This document shows positions 46,176-55,550 of a DNA stretch of 64,000 nucleotides, piece by piece. The notes below the pieces were generated by a model. That model was not told the DNA's origin. It searched no databases and saw only the letters and a list, made by a program, of their open reading frames with translations. The translations under genes were made by a program, and so were the position numbers. Source of the DNA: Deltaproteobacteria bacterium (GTDB taxonomy: Bacteria; Myxococcota_A; UBA9160; UBA4427); the NCBI GenBank assembly GCA_002691205.1, contig NZHD01000114.1, forward strand, positions 62,001 to 126,000. The letters run 5' to 3'. How positions within the stretch are numbered: the stretch's first letter is position 1; every line of letters begins with the position of its first letter.

Positions 46176-46891
46176 AATCTATTTTGATCATTCGACTGGG
46201 GGAGCCGGTCCCTGGGGTACGGGCGAGTCGGGGCGACTTTGAAGATTGGATTGAGACGGGAATGCAACGTCCTCCATCCGACTTCAAGGTGGTGGACGTA
46301 CCGAAGGGAGAACCGTTGCCTGCCCCCGAAACTTTGGCGGGGGTCGTTTTGACCGGGTCGGCGTCGATGGTTTCGGCGCGTCAAGATTGGAGTGAGGCGA
46401 CTGCCGATTGGATCGTCAGCGCAGTCTCAACCCAAGTGCCTATGCTGGGGATTTGCTACGGCCATCAGTTAATCGCGCATGCTTTGGGAGGTGAGGTAGG
46501 GCCGAATCCCAATGGACGTGAAATTGGGACCGCCGAAGTTCAACTCCGCGCGGTTTCGGACCCTTTGCTCGGGTCGATGCCCAGGCAAATTTCGGTCCAG
46601 ACATCGCATTCAGAAGCGGTATTGAGATTGCCGGAAATCGCTCTTCGCCTGGGTCAGACCGACCTCGATCCAAATCATGTCTTCCGGATCGGAGAAAGAG
46701 TCTGGGGGGTTCAGTTTCATCCAGAGTTTGATGCTGAGATTATGCGCGGTTACATCGATGCTCGCCGAGAAGAAATGGAAGCAGAGGGCTTGTCGGCCAC
46801 GCATCTTCGAGAGGCCTGTTCAGATTCTCCCGTGGGTGGGCAGTTGCTGGCTCGATTCAGTGCACTGGTTGAGCAATTCTCAGGACTCTGA
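46172..46891 (+). CDS. Class I glutamine amidotransferase
   Basis: This is a 239-residue type 1 amidotransferase (GuaA-like domain alone). The nucleophile is in LGICYGHQLIAHALGG, and the His/Glu pair is in WGVQFHPEFDAEIMRGY. The N-terminus reads KSILIIRLGEPVPGVR. It is a standalone domain with no synthetase partner gene, as in many YfeJ-type proteins. It starts at the ATG overlapping the methyltransferase stop, with GAGGA just upstream. The substrate is unknown. Confidence 0.85.
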   Translation: MKSILIIRLGEPVPGVRASRGDFEDWIETGMQRPPSDFKVVDVPKGEPLPAPETLAGVVLTGSASMVSARQDWSEATADWIVSAVSTQVPMLGICYGHQLIAHALGGEVGPNPNGREIGTAEVQLRAVSDPLLGSMPRQISVQTSHSEAVLRLPEIALRLGQTDLDPNHVFRIGERVWGVQFHPEFDAEIMRGYIDARREEMEAEGLSATHLREACSDSPVGGQLLARFSALVEQFSGL

Positions 46892-46964
46892 GTAGGGGGT
46901 CGTTGCCTCTGGGCGAGGCTGAGCCTCTGGTAAAGCGTTAAGAAGGCCTTCTGGCTCAAAATAA

Positions 46965-46977
46965 ACCCGAATCGGGT
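46965..46977. promoter_or_regulatory. ACCCGA-A-TCGGGT palindrome before the MerR gene
   Basis: Six-base perfect arms flank one central base, 35 bases upstream of the MerR-family gene start. It could be an autoregulatory operator, since MerR proteins bind dyads in their own promoters. It lacks the usual extended spacing of known MerR operators, so chance is possible. Confidence 0.3.
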
Positions 46978-47011
46978 CGACGTTGTGAGCCCTCACTCTT
47001 AGACTCAATAG

Positions 47012-47794
47012 ATGGATTATCGGGTAGAAGAGCTGGCCTCGGCGGCCAACGTGCGGGTAGACACCGTTCGGTTCTATCAGACCCGGGGGCTTTTGCCCAA
47101 GCCTCGGCGTGAGGGCCGGATTGCTCTTTATTCATCAAGCCATCTTGAACGGCTCCGCCGGATTCGGAGCCTCAGTGATCAAGGGTTTAGTCTGGCTCAG
47201 ATCGGGCGTTTCTTGCAGGGCCATGACACTGCGGAGAATCCCGAGCCCTTGCTCGAAGCTTTGGTGGAGAAAGATGTGGGGGAGAGGACCTATAGCCAAG
47301 CCGAATTGGCCCAAGAGGCTGGAGTCCCAGAGGCCTTGGTGAATGCTGCTGTGGCGGCGGGGCTGGGCCAAGCGATTGAGCTTGAAGGCGAGAGTCGTTT
47401 CACGGGGGCTGATATTGAGATGGCGAAAGCGGCCTTGGCCATTCTCGGTACGGGTTTCCCCCTTGATGCCTTATTGGCTTTGGCGACGCGGCATGCAGAA
47501 AACGTGAACCTTGTTGCCGATGAAGCGATTCATTTATTTGATGACTACGTTCGGAATGCGAATGACTCAGTTGGACGCAGTGAGGCCAATGTCTTGCTTG
47601 ATCAGGAGTCCGTCGCTCAATCTTTCCGCGATCTTTTGCCTCAAGTGACTCGACTGGTGGCTCTGCATTTCCAAAGGACTCTGGTGGGACGAGCTATTGA
47701 GCGCTTGGCTGAGAGCGAAGAAGACGGACGAAATGACTTAAAGAGAGCTCTAGCTGAAACAGGGTCGGGCCATCTGCAGGTCGAGTGGCGCTAG
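47012..47794 (+). CDS. MerR-family transcriptional regulator
   Basis: This 260-residue regulator opens with a MerR winged helix-turn-helix: YRVEELASAANVRVDTVRFYQTRGLLPKPRREGRIALYSSSHLERLRRIRSLSDQGFSLAQIGRFL (about residues 3-68). The remaining 190 residues are helical and include ERTYSQAELAQEAGVP, which resembles a second HTH-like segment, plus a long AHFQRTLVGRAIERLAE helix. No cysteine-rich metal site is visible, so the effector is unknown. It is followed 45 bases later by the menaquinone operon on the same strand, which it may control (inference). Confidence 0.88.
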   Translation: MDYRVEELASAANVRVDTVRFYQTRGLLPKPRREGRIALYSSSHLERLRRIRSLSDQGFSLAQIGRFLQGHDTAENPEPLLEALVEKDVGERTYSQAELAQEAGVPEALVNAAVAAGLGQAIELEGESRFTGADIEMAKAALAILGTGFPLDALLALATRHAENVNLVADEAIHLFDDYVRNANDSVGRSEANVLLDQESVAQSFRDLLPQVTRLVALHFQRTLVGRAIERLAESEEDGRNDLKRALAETGSGHLQVEWR

Positions 47795-47839
47795 CCTCTG
47801 CGTCTTTTTAGGAAGAACGAACGAAAGAAAGAAAGGAAG

Positions 47840-49342
47840 TTGAAGAGCGTGTCCGTGGAACGATTTGAGAAGGAACCTTTTACATTCGATGAGAATCGAG
47901 TGCGCCGACTGATTGATGCGGCTGTGGTCGAGGCAGAAGCTTCGGGCCAGAGTCAGGCAGTGGTTTTCCGAGTTGATCTCGAATCGGTTCATCCTATTTC
48001 TGCGTTTAAAGCGATGACCAATGCCGATCGATTCTTTTGGCTGCAGCCCGAAAGAAAAGTATCTCTGGTGGCGCAAGGAGAGGTACTCGGCGTGGAGACG
48101 TCGGGCTCAGATCGCTTTAGGCAATCAGAGTCTTTGATCGCGAATGCCATGAAGCGGGTCCATTGCCTGGACGCGAGGACTCGAGACGCCATTCGCTGGC
48201 TAGGGGGGTTTTCCTTTGCGGATTCTCTTTCAGGTCAAGGCGAGTGGTCGCGTTTCTCTGCGGGACGTTTGAGTCTGCCCTCTCTGCTTTTCTCGAGCCA
48301 GGGCGATGAGGCCCACGCCCTCGTGGCGCAGCGATTAGACGTCACTTCTGAGAGCGATTCCGTTTTGAGCGATTTGCGACACGATATTTCGGAAGCTGTG
48401 AGGTTGAGTTGCAACAACGAAGTTGAAGGGGCCCTCGCGCCTTCAGGTTTTCCGGAGTTGTTGACGAGTGAGTCCGGTCCCGAGTATGCAGTGACCTCGG
48501 ATCGACCCCATGAAGTGTATTGCGAACAGGTGGCGGGTGCGATCGAGGCCATTGGGCTTGGAGAGTTTGAAAAAGTCGTCATGGCTCGTTCGCTTGAAGT
48601 CCGTCATCCGGAACGGTATGAGATCATTAGTTTTTTGCAGAGATTGTCGAGTCTCTATCCCTCGTGCACAGTGATGGCAATTGCTCGTGGAGAGCACACG
48701 TTGGTGGCGGCCTCTCCTGAGTTTCTTGTTTCATTGGATCAGGGAGAAGTGAAAGCGCACGCGTTGGCGGGGTCCGCTGCAAGAGGTTCGTCTCCGGCGC
48801 AAGACGAGGCTCTTGGGCTGGCTCTTATGGAAAGTAAGAAAGAGCAAAATGAGCACGCCGCTGTGGTTCGGGCCGTAAAACAATCGCTCTTTGAGGTGTG
48901 CGGCCCTTTGCAAGGGCCCGAGGCTCCGGGTTTACTGAAAATGGAAGGCATACAGCACCTCTCGACGCCGCTTCGGGGTCAGCTGAGGGATGCGGAGCGC
49001 ACTCCTAGCGTGCTGAGATTAGTCGAACTTTTACATCCCACTCCCGCGGTCTGTGGGCTACCCCGTGAGAGTGCTCGCACCTGGCTGGATAAGCATGAAC
49101 AACTCGATCGGGGTTGGTACGCAGGGCCGGTTGGCTGGGTAGGGCCAGACGGAGACGGTGAGTTCTGGGTTGCTTTGCGCGCCGGATTGATTCGTCAGTC
49201 CGAGGATCCTCATTCGGATGAGCCGGCTCTGGCTCGACTCTTTGCGGGGGCGGGTATTGTCCAGGGATCACGTCCGGAATCCGAATTGGCGGAGACTCGC
49301 CTCAAACTTCGGGCTCTTCTCGCGCCGTTGACGGAGATCTAA
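47840..49342 (+). CDS. menF: Isochorismate synthase MenF
   Basis: MenF converts chorismate to isochorismate, the first step to menaquinone. The chorismate-binding domain fills the C-terminal half: GEFEKVVMARSLEVR, ALAGSAARGSSPAQDEALG, SKKEQNEHAAVVRAVK, STPLRGQL, LVELLHPTPAVCGLP, and FAGAGIVQGSRPESELAETRLK. The N-terminal 200 residues are the variable region of the family. At 500 residues it is long, as MenF often is. The start is TTG at 47840 or GTG at 47849; GGAAG sits before both. Its TAA overlaps the menD ATG by one base. A siderophore-type isochorismate synthase is ruled out by the following genes. Confidence 0.94.
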   Translation: MKSVSVERFEKEPFTFDENRVRRLIDAAVVEAEASGQSQAVVFRVDLESVHPISAFKAMTNADRFFWLQPERKVSLVAQGEVLGVETSGSDRFRQSESLIANAMKRVHCLDARTRDAIRWLGGFSFADSLSGQGEWSRFSAGRLSLPSLLFSSQGDEAHALVAQRLDVTSESDSVLSDLRHDISEAVRLSCNNEVEGALAPSGFPELLTSESGPEYAVTSDRPHEVYCEQVAGAIEAIGLGEFEKVVMARSLEVRHPERYEIISFLQRLSSLYPSCTVMAIARGEHTLVAASPEFLVSLDQGEVKAHALAGSAARGSSPAQDEALGLALMESKKEQNEHAAVVRAVKQSLFEVCGPLQGPEAPGLLKMEGIQHLSTPLRGQLRDAERTPSVLRLVELLHPTPAVCGLPRESARTWLDKHEQLDRGWYAGPVGWVGPDGDGEFWVALRAGLIRQSEDPHSDEPALARLFAGAGIVQGSRPESELAETRLKLRALLAPLTEI

Positions 49343-51150
49343 TGGGCACCGGAGAGAAAGCGAGCGGTTTTCGAGCTGATCAAGAAACCGTGGCCTGTTT
49401 TATGGCGCAGTTTTTTGAATCTCTAGTCCAATCAGGTGTTTCAGAGGTATGTATCTCTCCCGGATCGCGGTCCACGCCGTTGGCCGTCTCGGCGTTTAGG
49501 ACTCCAAACCTCAACTCGCGGGCGATCTTGGATGAGCGTTCAGCCGCCTTTTTTGCACTGGGTCTCGCTCGGCAGTCTCAAGCTCCCGTGGCGCTGATCT
49601 GCACGTCCGGCTCTGCGGTCGCGAATTATCTTCCAGCCGTGATAGAGGCTCATCATGCGCGAATTCCCTTGCTTGTTTTTAGTGCAGACCGTCCACCCGA
49701 GTTGAGAGACTGGGGAGCAGGCCAGACGATTGATCAAGTGGGCCTTTACGGGACAGCCGTTCGTCTCTTCGTGGATGTTCCTCCGCCCGTTTCCGGGCCG
49801 GCCGGCCTTCGGTATGCGAGTGCATTAGCGAGCCGAGCGGTGGCGGATGCGACCTGTGGTCCTGCTGGACCCGTTCATCTTAATTTTCCCTTGCGTGAGC
49901 CTCTGGAGCCACCTGAGGGATTTGTTTGGAAAGGACAAGGGGAGAGCGGTTCGAACTCCATTGGAACGGCTGCACAAAGCAAACCCTTGAGAGTCCCAGC
50001 ATCGGCTCATCTCAACTCTCTTGTGAGTCGGTTAAGTCGTTTTGAGCGCGGAGTGATCAGTTGCGGTCCTTTGGTCGACGATCCGAAGTTGCGAGCGGCC
50101 ATCGGTCGCCTGGCCACCGAAATGAAGTGGCCGATTGTGGCGGACCCGACCTCTCAACAGCGGAGGGGGGCCCACGTGGAGACGGCTCCCGTCTTGGCTC
50201 ATTCAGACCTGTGGCTGAGAGACGAGTCTGTCGTGGAGGCGTTTAGGCCCGACGTGGTTCTCCGTCTGGGGGACTCCCCGGTGAGCAAGTCTCTCCGGAA
50301 GGCACTTTTGAAAAATCCGCCGACGGACTTTGTGCTCGTGGATCCTGATGGGGTCTTTCATGACCCCGATCATCTTGCGACGGAGGTGGTGCGTGCGGAT
50401 CCTCTTTCTGTTTGCGAAGCATGGCTTTTGGAACTCGACACAGCGGCGCTGAAACGTTCGGACTCTGCCTACTGCGAGACTTGGGAGGCTCTCGACCGAG
50501 CTGTTGCTCGTGAACTCAAAGTCTGGGCTGATTCAAGTTCTCGATTTCTTGAACCTCAGACCGTGATGGTCTTGTCCGAGGCCTTAAATTCAGAGGTGAC
50601 GCTTTTTGTTTCGAACAGTATGCCGGTTCGTGATTTAGACGCGTTTTTGTTTCAGGATTCGAAGTCTCTCCGGGTGCTCTCACAAAGGGGGGCAAGCGGG
50701 ATCGATGGAATCGTTTCAGGCGCAGCGGGAGCTTCAGCGGCCGGCGAGGGGGCGGTCGTTCTTTTTACGGGTGACTTGGCTCTTTTGCATGATGCGGGAG
50801 GGATGCTGACGGCACGGGATCACGCTGAATCGTTGACCATCGTGGTGATCCAGAACGATGGAGGCGGTATTTTTTCTTTTCTGCCCATCTCGGACCAGGG
50901 AGATTCGGTCGGGTTTGAGGAATTCTTTCGTACTCCGCACGGATTAAAGCTTGAGGACCTGGCTCGCTTTTACGGTGCGCATTTTTATCGAGCCGAGCAG
51001 GCGCAGACGCTCGCGAGTGCGCTGGCTCAGACGGTGGGGGCCCCCGGTGTACACTTAATTGAAGTCCCGGTTGACCGGGACGAAAATTTGAAGTGTTTCA
51101 GAGAGGCGGTCTCTTTGGCCTGCACGGTTGCACGAGACACCCTCAATTGA
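49342..51150 (+). CDS. menD: SEPHCHC synthase MenD
   Basis: MenD is a thiamine diphosphate enzyme that joins 2-oxoglutarate-derived succinic semialdehyde with isochorismate. Seen: the N-terminal VCISPGSRSTPLAVSAF, DERSAAFFALGLARQSQAPVALICTSGSAVANYLPAV with the catalytic Glu, GPVHLNFPLREPL, and the ThDP-binding GDLALLHDAGGMLTARDHAESLTIVVIQNDGGGIFS. At 602 residues it has normal length. It overlaps menF and its TGA overlaps the putative TTG start of the menH-like gene. Confidence 0.96.
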   Translation: MGTGEKASGFRADQETVACFMAQFFESLVQSGVSEVCISPGSRSTPLAVSAFRTPNLNSRAILDERSAAFFALGLARQSQAPVALICTSGSAVANYLPAVIEAHHARIPLLVFSADRPPELRDWGAGQTIDQVGLYGTAVRLFVDVPPPVSGPAGLRYASALASRAVADATCGPAGPVHLNFPLREPLEPPEGFVWKGQGESGSNSIGTAAQSKPLRVPASAHLNSLVSRLSRFERGVISCGPLVDDPKLRAAIGRLATEMKWPIVADPTSQQRRGAHVETAPVLAHSDLWLRDESVVEAFRPDVVLRLGDSPVSKSLRKALLKNPPTDFVLVDPDGVFHDPDHLATEVVRADPLSVCEAWLLELDTAALKRSDSAYCETWEALDRAVARELKVWADSSSRFLEPQTVMVLSEALNSEVTLFVSNSMPVRDLDAFLFQDSKSLRVLSQRGASGIDGIVSGAAGASAAGEGAVVLFTGDLALLHDAGGMLTARDHAESLTIVVIQNDGGGIFSFLPISDQGDSVGFEEFFRTPHGLKLEDLARFYGAHFYRAEQAQTLASALAQTVGAPGVHLIEVPVDRDENLKCFREAVSLACTVARDTLN

Positions 51151-52007
51151 GCTCCCATGCTCTCGAGCAGTGGATTGAGGCCGAAGGTGTGCAGCTTCGC
51201 GTGGTCAGCGAGGGAGAGGGTCCTCCTGTCCTTGTTTTACATGGGTTCACGGGCAGCGCTGAGAGTATGGCCTGCGTCTCGGAGGAGTTGCGGTCGAATC
51301 ATTCCGTTCACCGAGTCGACCTGGTGGGGCATGGGGGCAGTGATTCGCCAGCCTCAACGGCCGCTTTTCAAATGTCGGCGTGCGTAGATCAACTCCTTGT
51401 GGTCATGGATCGTCTTGGAGTGAATCAAGCCGTACTTGTGGGATACTCCATGGGCGCGCGGGCGGCTCTCTCTTTTGCCGTGTCTCATCCCGAGCGAGTG
51501 TCAGAACTTGTTCTGATCGGAGTGAGCCCCGGCCTGGCCAGCTCAGAAGAAAGGGAATCTCGTAAAAAAAGTGATGAAGAACTGGCCGACCGAGTCCTCA
51601 ATATTGGAGTCGAGGCTTTTGTGGATGAATGGATGGCCAAACCCATCTTCTCAAGTCAAAAACGTCTCGGAGAGACGGAGCGGGCGCGATCAAGGGCGGA
51701 GAGGCTCAATGGCTCCGCCCATGGGTGGGCTCAGAGTTTGAGAGGGATGGGGACCGGGGCGATGCGCCCGCTTCATGCGGATCTCTCATCTTTAATGTGT
51801 CCAGTTTTGCTCGTCGTGGGTGAAGAGGATGAAAAATTCAAGGCTCTCGCTCAGACAATGCTGGAATCCTTGCCCCGGGGCGAGCTGGCTTTGATCGAGG
51901 AAGCGGGTCATGCTGCGCACCTTGAGCAGCCCAAGGGCTTTGCGTCGTCGTTTCATCAATTCCTTCAATCTCACCGAAGGCATTCAGTTTTACCGGAGAC
52001 CGCATGA
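51147..52007 (+). CDS. menH: Alpha/beta hydrolase, probable MenH (SHCHC synthase)
   Basis: In menaquinone synthesis MenH removes pyruvate from SEPHCHC. This alpha/beta hydrolase has LVLHGFTGSAESM for the oxyanion region, the nucleophile in VGYSMGARAAL, the acid in LLVVGEEDEKF, and the histidine in EEAGHAAHLEQP. The start is probably the TTG at 51147, which overlaps the menD stop (TTGA); it is not supported by a strong ribosome site, and the longer reading from 51093 lies inside menD. Position between menD and menA is the best evidence for MenH over another hydrolase. Confidence 0.87.
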   Translation: MSSHALEQWIEAEGVQLRVVSEGEGPPVLVLHGFTGSAESMACVSEELRSNHSVHRVDLVGHGGSDSPASTAAFQMSACVDQLLVVMDRLGVNQAVLVGYSMGARAALSFAVSHPERVSELVLIGVSPGLASSEERESRKKSDEELADRVLNIGVEAFVDEWMAKPIFSSQKRLGETERARSRAERLNGSAHGWAQSLRGMGTGAMRPLHADLSSLMCPVLLVVGEEDEKFKALAQTMLESLPRGELALIEEAGHAAHLEQPKGFASSFHQFLQSHRRHSVLPETA

Positions 52008-52891
52008 GTGAAATCCCGCGTTGGCGAGTTTGGATGCTGGCCGCTCGACTCCGTACCTTGCCAGTGGCTTTGGCCCCCGTAGCAGTCGGAACGGCGGTGG
52101 CCTTTGCGTCGGGTCAAGCTCGATTTGGGCCCGCCTTGGCAGCGGCACTCGGCGCACTCGGCCTTCAGCTGATTTCAAATCTCGCCAACGATCTTTTTGA
52201 TTTCGAAAGTGGCGCCGACGGAGATGACCGAATCGGCCCCGCTCGCGCGAGTCAGCTTGGGCTCTTGAATTCAAAACAGATGTGGATGGGGATCTTTGTT
52301 GTTCTCGCTGTGACGGTTTGTGTCGGTCTCTATTTAGTCGCGGTCGCGGGTTGGCCTGTGGTTGGAGTGGGTGTTCTTTCTATACTCGCCGCGCTTGCCT
52401 ACACGGGTGGGCCTTGGCCGTTTGGCTATAAGGGGCTGGGTGATGCGGCGGTCTTTTTCTTTTTCGGCTTGGTGGCGGTGACGGGCACCTATTACGTTCA
52501 GGCACTTGACTGGTCTAATGCCGCTCTTTTGGCTTCGGTTCCGGTGGGGGCTCTCGCAACAGCGATTTTAGTGGTCAATAACGTACGGGATATTGAATCA
52601 GATACGCGGGCCGGAAAGCGAACATTAGCGGTTCGGTGGGGGCGCCGCGGAGGCATTCTGGAGTACGGGCTTCTTTTGGCTCTCGCTTATGGCCTTCTGC
52701 CCGTTTTCTGGTTGGGTCTGGGCCGTTCCGTTTTCGTTCTCCTTCCGGCCTTGTCTCTTCCCCTGGCATTGAGGCTTTTTCGTACGTTGTCTAGGGAAAA
52801 AGAAGGGCCTCCCCTGAATGCGGCGCTCGCGGGAACGGCACAGTTGTCTTTAGTCTTTTCACTTCTTCTTTCACTGGGTTGGCTTCTGTGA
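52004..52891 (+). CDS. menA: 1,4-dihydroxy-2-naphthoate prenyltransferase MenA
   Basis: MenA attaches the polyprenyl chain to dihydroxynaphthoate in the inner membrane. It is a UbiA-type protein with eight or nine membrane segments and two aspartate-rich motifs, [15 protein letters not shown] (about residues 64-78) and [29 protein letters not shown] overlap: its ATG lies 4 bases inside the menH end. Length 295 is normal. Interestingly it is embedded in the middle of the men cluster rather than set apart as in E. coli. Confidence 0.95.
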   Translation: MSEIPRWRVWMLAARLRTLPVALAPVAVGTAVAFASGQARFGPALAAALGALGLQLISNLANDLFDFESGADGDDRIGPARASQLGLLNSKQMWMGIFVVLAVTVCVGLYLVAVAGWPVVGVGVLSILAALAYTGGPWPFGYKGLGDAAVFFFFGLVAVTGTYYVQALDWSNAALLASVPVGALATAILVVNNVRDIESDTRAGKRTLAVRWGRRGGILEYGLLLALAYGLLPVFWLGLGRSVFVLLPALSLPLALRLFRTLSREKEGPPLNAALAGTAQLSLVFSLLLSLGWLL

Positions 52892-54027
52892 GATTGGTCC
52901 GTGCACGATTAAGGCCGTATCGACTGCCATTGCGGAACCCTCTGGAAACAGCGCATGGCATCCTTCGAGAAAGAAATGGCTGCTTGCTTGAGTTGGAAAC
53001 GGACTCGGGTCTACTTGGCTACGGGGATGCTTGTCCATTTCCAGGCTTTCGGATGGAGACCGTCGAGAAGGCGGTTGAGACCCTGGATCAAGTCGTGAGG
53101 GGGTTGGACAAAGTGGATCCGAGAGATCTTCGCTCGTCTTTGGACCTTGTTGTTGAGCAGACAGCTCATGCTCCCGCTTCTCGCTTTGCGATTGATTGTG
53201 CGCTGCATGAAATCGCCGCCTTGGCTGAAAATGTTCATGTGAGTGAATACTTGGCTTCTCAGTGGGGAGTAAAAGCGACCGCCGGGTGCTCGGTGAATGC
53301 GTTTGTGGGTGGAAGCACGCTTGAAGAATTGCAGGAGAACGTGGTGACTGCGGCGGGTGAGGGGTTCTCCGACCTTAAGCTAAAGCTAGGGGCCCGCTCG
53401 TGGGAAGAAGATTTACAGCGAATTCGTGTTGTCCGAGATGCGTGTGGTCCCGAATTTAAAATTCGATTGGATGCAGGGGAGAGTTGGCCCGAAGATGAAG
53501 CGGCACGGCGGCTCGCTCAGGTGGCTGACTTTGATATCGATTTCATCGAACAGCCTTTGCCGTTTCAGAACCTTGAGGGGATGGCTTCGCTTCGCATTCA
53601 GGCTCAAAAAATCGGAATGATGCTCGCAGCGGATGAGTCCATCGTCGGTGTAGGCGATGCGCGACGAGTGATCGAGACTGGCGCGGCTGATATTCTCGTT
53701 TTAAAGCCGGCGGCTCTGGGAGGCTTGCGGGCTGCGGCCGAAGTGGGTGCCTTGTCCCAGCGCGCGGGTTTGACCTGTGTGGTGACGACTTTGATTGATT
53801 CGGCTTGGGGCACCTCGGCTTCTTTGGCCCTGGCGTGTGCGCTGCCCGGATCCCGAAAATCAGATGGGCTCGCGACGAGTTCGCTTCTGGCAGCGGATTT
53901 AGCCAAAGCGCCTCGTCCTCATAAAGGAAGGTTGGAACGATTTCCGGGGCGGGGCTTCGGATTAGAGCTTGATCTATTGGCTTTGGATCGATGGGCCTTA
54001 GAGCCTTTTCGGGAGATCCAGTTATGA
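52888..54027 (+). CDS. menC: o-Succinylbenzoate synthase MenC
   Basis: MenC dehydrates SHCHC to o-succinylbenzoate and belongs to the enolase superfamily. Seen: the acid-base lysine region DLKLKLGA, metal ligands in RLDAGESW, FIEQPL and MLAADESI, and the second catalytic lysine in ILVLKPAALGGL. At 380 residues it is near the normal length. The start is most likely GTG at 52888, because GTGA overlaps the menA stop; the TTG at 52879 is a longer option. The enzyme ends with overlap of menE's ATG. Confidence 0.93.
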   Translation: MRLVRARLRPYRLPLRNPLETAHGILRERNGCLLELETDSGLLGYGDACPFPGFRMETVEKAVETLDQVVRGLDKVDPRDLRSSLDLVVEQTAHAPASRFAIDCALHEIAALAENVHVSEYLASQWGVKATAGCSVNAFVGGSTLEELQENVVTAAGEGFSDLKLKLGARSWEEDLQRIRVVRDACGPEFKIRLDAGESWPEDEAARRLAQVADFDIDFIEQPLPFQNLEGMASLRIQAQKIGMMLAADESIVGVGDARRVIETGAADILVLKPAALGGLRAAAEVGALSQRAGLTCVVTTLIDSAWGTSASLALACALPGSRKSDGLATSSLLAADLAKAPRPHKGRLERFPGRGFGLELDLLALDRWALEPFREIQL

Positions 54028-55550
54028 ATCGACTTCTGGAGAATCTCGATCCGGCTAAGAGTTGGCTTCGGCAACGTGCGGAAGAAACGCCCGCTCAAGA
54101 CGCAATTCAGGTGAGCGATCAAGTCATTTCATATGCGGAACTCAACGAGCAAGCAGAACGACTCGCAGAAGGTTTGCGAGAGCGAGGAGTGGTGAAGGGC
54201 GATGTCGTCGCTCTTCTTTTTGAAAACGGAGCTGACTGTGTTCGGCTCCTGTGGGCCCTGCAGTCGGTGGGTGCGGTTCTCTTGCCTTTGAACCTGCGTT
54301 GGGTACCGCGAGAACTCGCTCATGTTCTGAGAGACAGCGGTGCGCGTTTTCTGCTTCATGGACCGGGCGATAGGGCTTTACAGGCGAGAGCAGCGGCTTC
54401 GGAGTGCCCAGCGCTGTGTGTTTTCGAAATTCATGATCAGAGATTAGGGTCGGTTCATAAAGGAGTGAGCCACACAGAACCCTCTGCAGATCCAAGGTCC
54501 GATCTCGAGGGCGCTTTAGCCTTGCTTTACACCTCAGGCACAACGGGTAAGCCCAAGGGAGCCATTTTGTCAGCGGGGGCCTTCCTTGCGAGCGCAAAGG
54601 GCTCGGCGGCTTTGCTGGACGCACCGCCAAGCGATCGTTGGCTTGCCTGCATGCCGCTCTTTCATGTGGGCGGACTGTCGGTTCTCATTCGGTCCTGTTT
54701 GGCGGGCTCTTGCGCTGTGATTCATGCTCATTTCGATCCGGCTGAAGTCGTACGATCTCTTCAGGAAGAGGGCATTACAGGCGTATCCTTTGTCGCGGCT
54801 ATGTTGGAGCGAGTCTTAATAGAGGCGGCTGGAGCCACGGCGCCGCACTCGCTGCGCTGTGTATTGCTAGGAGGAGGGCCCGCTTCTGAAGATTTATTAG
54901 AGCGTGCCGCAGCCCTGGGGTATCCACTTGCGCCCACTTATGGATTAACCGAAGCCGCGTCTCAGGTCGCGACGCGTCCGCCCGGAGAAACCAACAGGCC
55001 TTTATCTGGAGGGCTTCGCCCCATTGAGGGCACCGAGGTTTGTATTCGAAACGCCGAAGGAGAGCGTCTAAAGCCGGGCCGTGTGGGCGAGATTTGTGTA
55101 CGTGGACCAACATTGATGAAAGGTTATCTCGGGCTTCCGGACGAGACGGTCCGCGTTCTTGATCGGGGATGGTTACGCACGGGGGATGCCGGTGTGCTGA
55201 ATGAGTCGGGTGAACTCCAAGTCTTTGAAAGACGTGAAGACTTGATTGTCTCCGGTGGAGAAAATATTTATCCTGCAGAGGTCGAATCTGTTTTGCAGAA
55301 TCACGTCTCGATCAGGGAAGTCGGCGTGGTGGGCACGCCGCATCCTGAGCTCGGTGCACGTCCAGTGGCTTGGTGCGTGCTTGAAGAGTCTGCTTCCATG
55401 GATCCGGCAGAGTTGAAGGCCTTTTGCCGGGTGCATTTAGCGGCTTATAAAGTGCCCGATTCTTTTTTTACGATTTCGGCCTTGCCGCGCACTGCTTCTG
55501 GGAAATTGTTACGTCGTGAGTTGCGATCTCGAACTCAGGCCGAGCCTTGA
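54024..55550 (+). CDS. menE: o-Succinylbenzoate-CoA ligase MenE
   Basis: MenE activates o-succinylbenzoate by an adenylate to the CoA ester. The adenylation motif is LLYTSGTTGKPKGA, followed by YGLTEAASQVATRP, GWLRTGDAGVLNESGELQVFERREDLIVSGGENIYP and the C-terminal lysine motif PRTASGKLLRREL. The start at 54024 has GGAG 8 bases upstream and overlaps the menC stop in ATGA. At 508 residues it is somewhat long. A general acyl-CoA ligase is possible, but the position next to menC settles the call. It converges with the LLM gene, overlapping by 16 bases. Confidence 0.94.
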   Translation: MNRLLENLDPAKSWLRQRAEETPAQDAIQVSDQVISYAELNEQAERLAEGLRERGVVKGDVVALLFENGADCVRLLWALQSVGAVLLPLNLRWVPRELAHVLRDSGARFLLHGPGDRALQARAAASECPALCVFEIHDQRLGSVHKGVSHTEPSADPRSDLEGALALLYTSGTTGKPKGAILSAGAFLASAKGSAALLDAPPSDRWLACMPLFHVGGLSVLIRSCLAGSCAVIHAHFDPAEVVRSLQEEGITGVSFVAAMLERVLIEAAGATAPHSLRCVLLGGGPASEDLLERAAALGYPLAPTYGLTEAASQVATRPPGETNRPLSGGLRPIEGTEVCIRNAEGERLKPGRVGEICVRGPTLMKGYLGLPDETVRVLDRGWLRTGDAGVLNESGELQVFERREDLIVSGGENIYPAEVESVLQNHVSIREVGVVGTPHPELGARPVAWCVLEESASMDPAELKAFCRVHLAAYKVPDSFFTISALPRTASGKLLRRELRSRTQAEP

